DNA from: Kiritimatiellia bacterium
GTDB taxonomy: Bacteria > Verrucomicrobiota > Kiritimatiellia > RFP12 > UBA1067
DNA length: 64,000 bases
Assembly: GCA_017406465.1 (NCBI GenBank)
Contig: JAFQYM010000017.1
Location: 62,001-126,000 of the forward strand
Direction: 5' to 3'
The position numbers were made by a program, and so were the translations under genes. The notes below the pieces were generated by a model, which had not been told where the DNA came from, did not search any database, and saw nothing but the letters and a program-made list of their open reading frames with translations. Positions 61,394 to 64,000 of the stretch are shown here, in pieces (positions within the stretch are counted from its first letter, which is position 1; each line of letters starts with the position of its first letter).

Positions 61394-62521
61394 TTAGGTC
61401 GCGCGAAGAAACTGCGCGAAAAAAGGATCGGCTACGACATACTTTCCTTCAGACTGCTCGATATGACCGTCCTCCATCAACTTGCCCTTGGCGGAATTTA
61501 CAGTAGACGAAACACCGAGCGCATGACGCCTTCGGTAGGCATCGCCAAACTCGTCCGTCCGTTCGCGCGACAGAGCGATCAGCAGTTTCTTCTGCGAGAC
61601 GGACAGCGTGAGCATCAGCTGTTCGTACTGGTCGCGGTTGAACCCGGAAAGATTTGCGAACGCCGAGTCCACGTCATCCGGCGAAACCGACTTCCGGCGC
61701 GCGTCGTCGACCAACCGGAATGTCTCGAATCCCAGCTGCTGGATGAAATATGGTATGTTCTCCACCTTCGCGACAAGCCGCTCGGCCGTCTCCCGCGCAA
61801 TCGCCTTCCCCGCACTCGCGAATCTGTCGACCACGAAGCGGACACTCTCGTCCACCGGCGGCTTGTCGACGTGAATCGTTACGGCCGACTTGTAGAACGG
61901 ACGGTTGTGGTCGGTGAACATCCTCCGGAGCATGTGGTATCGGCTGCCGAGAAAAATATACGAGACGTTGCGGTGCGACTGTATGGCCGAGCGCATGACC
62001 CTCTCGAAACCGTCGTTCGGCAACAGGTCCTTAACCTCCTGGAATTCGTCCAAAACGACAACGGCCCGCTTCTTTCCTGAAAGCAGCTTCTGCGGGAGGT
62101 CCAGAACCTCCGTCAACGCCTCGTCTCCAATCTGCTCATCCGACGGCTCGAAGGAAAAACCCGCCTCGCCCGTCTGGTCAAGCGTCATCTTTGGCCTGAG
62201 GCTCTTTAGGAACGTCCCCAACTTCCTGAATTCGAATTTTACCGGCGCGAGCCGCCGATATACCTTCGTCGCATAGGCGGACACAAACATGTCTATGGAC
62301 GGCACCTTGACGACGTCCAGAGTGACACAGGGGACGCCGGCCCTTTCGAGATCGCCGACAAGCTCACCGACAAGCGAACTCTTCCCGTAGCGGCGCGGAC
62401 CGTACAGGACCACGCTTGTCTGCCCGCTGAGGAACCGGGAAAGAAGATCCCTGCGAATCTCCCTCCTGTCGTAGAACTGGTCGCCCGTGGCGAACTGAAG
62501 ATAGTTGAACGGATTTTCCAT
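61394..62521 (-). CDS. AAA+ ATPase with C-terminal winged helix
   Basis: 375 residues. Walker A: VVLYGPRRYGKSSLVGELVG; Walker B: AVVVLDEFQEV; sensor-like segment YIFLGSRYHML. The C terminus (LSVSQKKLLIALSRE ... SSTVNSAKGKLMEDGHIEQ) is a winged helix, as in ORC/Cdc6-like and archaeal-type STAND-related ATPases found in many bacteria and mobile islands. Role unknown. The ATG follows TATAAT by seven bases without a Shine-Dalgarno. Confidence 0.8.
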   Translation of the reverse strand: MENPFNYLQFATGDQFYDRREIRRDLLSRFLSGQTSVVLYGPRRYGKSSLVGELVGDLERAGVPCVTLDVVKVPSIDMFVSAYATKVYRRLAPVKFEFRKLGTFLKSLRPKMTLDQTGEAGFSFEPSDEQIGDEALTEVLDLPQKLLSGKKRAVVVLDEFQEVKDLLPNDGFERVMRSAIQSHRNVSYIFLGSRYHMLRRMFTDHNRPFYKSAVTIHVDKPPVDESVRFVVDRFASAGKAIARETAERLVAKVENIPYFIQQLGFETFRLVDDARRKSVSPDDVDSAFANLSGFNRDQYEQLMLTLSVSQKKLLIALSRERTDEFGDAYRRRHALGVSSTVNSAKGKLMEDGHIEQSEGKYVVADPFFAQFLRAT

Positions 62522-62528
62522 GCCTGAT

Positions 62529-62537
62529 ATTATATCA
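62529..62537 (-). promoter_or_regulatory. Extended -10 promoter of the AAA+ ATPase gene
   Basis: TGATATAAT on the minus strand ends seven bases before the start codon. Confidence 0.6.
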
Positions 62538-62701
62538 TTCCTGCTGCCGAGAAATCAAGTATCTGCTTACGAAATTATTCGTAACGAAGAATTTCGTATC
62601 AACATGTCTGACCGGGCTCTCTTAAGACTGGGGCTGCCTGATTTGACGTTGAAAGTTTAAAGCACCAGAAATCAGCGCACCGGCATCTGGATGCTGCGGA
62701 C

Positions 62702-63316
62702 CTACTGTGCAATGTTTGGCGCATCCATTTCGGCAAGGACTTCCGTTGCCTTCTCTTGCAATTTAGCCGTGAGGCGCTTGCGTATTTGGTAGAGGTTGTC
62801 GCGGGAAATTCCGTAGAGCTTCGTGACGACATCAGTGTCCTGTCCCTCGACCGCGCTTGCGACAAACGCCGCGTAGTGCTCGGGACTGACGGACGGCTTC
62901 ATCCTGCGAAGCGCCTCTTCCATCGCGGCCGTCTGCCACTCGCGCTCAGAGAAATCGTCATCTCCGCCGGCCGCCTTCGCCTCCTCCCAGAAGTTGGCCT
63001 TGAGTTCCGCGTCACGTTTCGACGCCTTGAGCCGGTCCATGACGCGCCAGTTGACGAGCCCCGTCAGATAAGACCTGAAGCGCCCCTTCGCGCGGTCGTA
63101 TTCAAACGTCGGCAAGTTGCGCGCGAGATCTGCGAAGACGGTCTGCACGATGTCGTCCGCATCGGAGTCGTTGAGACCCTTAGACCGAGCTATCGAAAAG
63201 ACAAATCCGGCATAGAGGTCGAAGAGCCTCTGCCACGCCGCCTCGTTTTCGGTGTTGGCAACCGCCCTCAGCACGCTGGAGCGCGTCGTTTCGTTGTTAA
63301 AATGCCTGTAGGTCAT
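62702..63316 (-). CDS. ECF-type sigma factor paired with a kinase (third copy)
   Basis: 204 residues. Region 2: LFDLYAGFVFSIARSKGLND, SDADDIVQTVFADLARNLP; region 4: DTDVVTKLYGISRDNLYQIR. More distant from the other two than they are from each other, and slightly longer. It overlaps the kinase gene by 4 nt (ATGA). Confidence 0.85.
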   Translation of the reverse strand: MTYRHFNNETTRSSVLRAVANTENEAAWQRLFDLYAGFVFSIARSKGLNDSDADDIVQTVFADLARNLPTFEYDRAKGRFRSYLTGLVNWRVMDRLKASKRDAELKANFWEEAKAAGGDDDFSEREWQTAAMEEALRRMKPSVSPEHYAAFVASAVEGQDTDVVTKLYGISRDNLYQIRKRLTAKLQEKATEVLAEMDAPNIAQ

Positions 63317-64000
63317 TTGAGGTCTTCCTTGATGTCATTCAAGAGATTGTCAATATCCTGCAGTGCAGCGTCCACGGCCTGCATGGCCTCTTGCTTCTGC
63401 TGTTCAATGTATCCGCGCTCCCTTTGCTCTCTGTCTTCGACTTTATTTTTCGCCGACATCCCGCAATAAATGGCAACAGCCAATCCAATGGCAACCACTA
63501 CCGACACTATTATGCCCATTGACGGAAGCACCATCCTGACGCGCAACGCAGTAAGATCCTTTAGCAACGCCTTGGCGGACTGGTAGCGGCGGGATGGCGT
63601 AGGATCGGTCGCTTTGTTGAGAATGCGCCACCACGCAGGAAAGAATCTTGCGCCAGTATCTGCCACGATAGCGGGACCTTTGTCTATGTCCTCGATGCTC
63701 CTTCCAAAGCTCGCAGCCTTGAGTGTAAGCCCGAGACTGTAGACGTCGCCCGGCGCGGCGGTAAAATTTTCTGGCGGAACATAGCCGGGAGTCCCCACAA
63801 GCGAAGCGGCCGCGGACTCCTCGACGACAAGCCCTGGGTCCGAAAGGACTGGCCGCCCTCCGACATAGATTACATTCCCTGGCTTGATGTCGCGGTGAAG
63901 CAAGTGGTGGCGCTGGAGCGCGACAAGGCCTTTCGCAAGCGAGATACCGAGCTTTACACACTCGCCGAGCGGCAACGCCTTCTCGCCGTCGATGACACTG
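63313..64000 (-). CDS. Ser/Thr protein kinase, C-terminal part (cut by window edge)
   Basis: The open frame continues to the right edge, so the Gly loop and catalytic Lys are outside the window. Visible are the catalytic loop LLHRDIKPGNVI, a DPG triplet in place of DFG (LSDPGLVV), GTPGYVPPENF and DVYSLGLTL. A transmembrane helix (MGIIVSVVVAIGLAVAIYCG) follows, then a charged coiled-coil tail. Like the kinase at 34856 it is fused in one operon with an ECF sigma factor, but here the kinase comes first. Confidence 0.85.
   Translation of the reverse strand, partial: SVIDGEKALPLGECVKLGISLAKGLVALQRHHLLHRDIKPGNVIYVGGRPVLSDPGLVVEESAAASLVGTPGYVPPENFTAAPGDVYSLGLTLKAASFGRSIEDIDKGPAIVADTGARFFPAWWRILNKATDPTPSRRYQSAKALLKDLTALRVRMVLPSMGIIVSVVVAIGLAVAIYCGMSAKNKVEDREQRERGYIEQQKQEAMQAVDAALQDIDNLLNDIKEDLK

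Overview
The window reads as a chromosomal segment of a Gram-negative bacterium, most likely from the PVC superphylum (Verrucomicrobiota/Kiritimatiellota/Lentisphaerota-like). Outer-membrane genes (bamA, ompH/skp, lpxD, pal, lspA) show a diderm envelope. The PVC placement is an inference from a GreA protein with a very long N-terminal extension (known from Chlamydiae), ECF sigma factors paired with Ser/Thr kinases, a type III glutamine synthetase and a large Lys-rich DksA-like protein. Almost everything is on the minus strand, so transcription runs from high to low coordinates. No rRNA, CRISPR array or insertion sequence was seen; one tRNA-Gly(UCC) is present.

Layout from left to right. 1-5.5 kb: a tricorn-type protease cut by the left edge, a C39-like cysteine peptidase coupled to it, and an RNase R-type exoribonuclease. 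5.5-13.1 kb: K+ transporter TrkH/KtrB, TatC, TatA/B, Pal, a short MiaA, LspA, DksA-like, long GreA and a GNAT acetyltransferase. 13.1-18.2 kb: an accessory island of visibly lower GC with a sulfatase-modifying-factor-like protein, a small winged-helix protein, an FRG-domain protein and a Phd/VapC toxin-antitoxin pair; two long related repeats, each carrying a promoter, precede the last two units. 18.2-25.7 kb: MraY, a GHKL ATPase, XseB, a UDP-sugar pyrophosphorylase, alanine racemase and a secreted M6-like metalloprotease. 25.7-34.8 kb: a second accessory region with two copies of a RelB-YafQ module, each beside a decayed toxin-antitoxin locus, a cluster of zinc-ribbon/membrane proteins and a large lipoprotein. 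34.8-45.4 kb: Ser/Thr kinase, ECF sigma factor, Hsp33, a small outer-membrane barrel, FmdB-type zinc ribbon, LpxD, OmpH, BamA, an AroB-family enzyme, RecN and the tRNA. 45.5-56.7 kb: a second ECF sigma factor, then a glutamine-centred cluster (glnN, purF, carA, pyrG, carB). 57-60.8 kb: a second zinc-ribbon/Sel1/membrane cluster. 61.4-64 kb: an AAA+ ATPase, a third ECF sigma factor and a truncated kinase.

Three observations stand out. (1) Families of short tandem units, mostly 7-9 nt and often arranged as two inverted arms, sit in frame inside conserved enzymes (PurF five times, CarB three, PyrG two, CarA two, a Ser/Thr kinase two) and also between genes, where they supply protein ends such as the carA stop codon. 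(2) Promoters of the form TTTTGGTATAAT recur, and for at least six genes the -10 hexamer ends only 7-9 nt before the start codon with no Shine-Dalgarno sequence, which predicts leaderless mRNAs. (3) A 230-260 nt hairpin-rich repeat with an outward promoter lies upstream of both the FRG operon and the Phd/VapC operon, as if it were a portable promoter-leader cassette.
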